NCBI GenBank assembly: GCA_949287785.1
Contig: CASEHR010000071.1
Span: 1 to 5,323 of the forward strand
DNA from: an uncultured Bacillota bacterium
GTDB lineage: Bacteria; Bacillota_I; Bacilli_A; Erysipelotrichales; Erysipelotrichaceae
Reading direction: 5' to 3'
DNA length: 5,323 bases
Shown here one piece after another: positions 5,262-5,323 of this stretch (the first letter of the stretch is position 1; the number at the start of each line of letters is the position of its first letter). A program made the translations under genes and the position numbers. A model generated the notes under the pieces. It was given only the letters and a program-made list of their open reading frames with translations, did no database searches and was not told the origin of the DNA.

Positions 5262-5323
<62 letters not shown>

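Overview
The window holds one strand-consistent block of the conserved transcription/translation 'nusA operon', entirely on the minus strand. Reading with transcription (from high to low coordinates) the order is: the 3' part of an initiator tRNA gene (tRNA-fMet, CAU), a complete tRNA-Phe (GAA), an intrinsic terminator, a short promoter/leader region, then rimP, nusA, ylxR (rnpM), ylxQ, infB and rbfA, closed by a second intrinsic terminator. The genes are packed with small overlaps (4 nt rimP/nusA, 1-4 nt nusA/ylxR, 11 nt ylxR/ylxQ, 29 nt ylxQ/infB), which points to one polycistronic mRNA with translational coupling.

The rimP-nusA-ylxR-ylxQ-infB-rbfA order, with both ylxR and an L7Ae-like ylxQ, is the Firmicutes arrangement. 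The compact IF2 (about 600 residues, minimal N-terminal region), NusA with a long acidic tail instead of the proteobacterial AR repeats, CCA-encoding tRNA genes and strong AGGAGG-type Shine-Dalgarno sites suggest a Bacillota lineage near Erysipelotrichia/Mollicutes relatives. That placement is inference. TGA ends rimP, nusA and rbfA, and the tryptophans I checked (in IF2 and NusA) are TGG, so this is not the Mycoplasma TGA=Trp code.

The proteins act together on gene expression: NusA on elongating RNA polymerase; RimP and RbfA on 30S subunit maturation; IF2 on delivery of fMet-tRNA and subunit joining; YlxR and YlxQ are small RNA-binding proteins. The initiator tRNA that IF2 recognises is encoded just upstream.

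The most notable feature is in infB. Its reading frame meets a TAG (556-558) just before the expected C-terminus. Beyond it the same frame continues for 20 codons that match the normal IF2 ending and stop at a TAA overlapping the rbfA start by one base. Either there is a one-base nonsense change or error, or TAG is read through or reassigned here; no other gene in the window uses TAG as its stop. A second oddity is two adjacent U-U mismatches in the T stem of the initiator tRNA. The leader before rimP carries a perfect 10-bp hairpin at the predicted transcription start. Bases 1-133, past the last terminator, contain nothing I can identify. I see no mobile element, CRISPR array or defence system.
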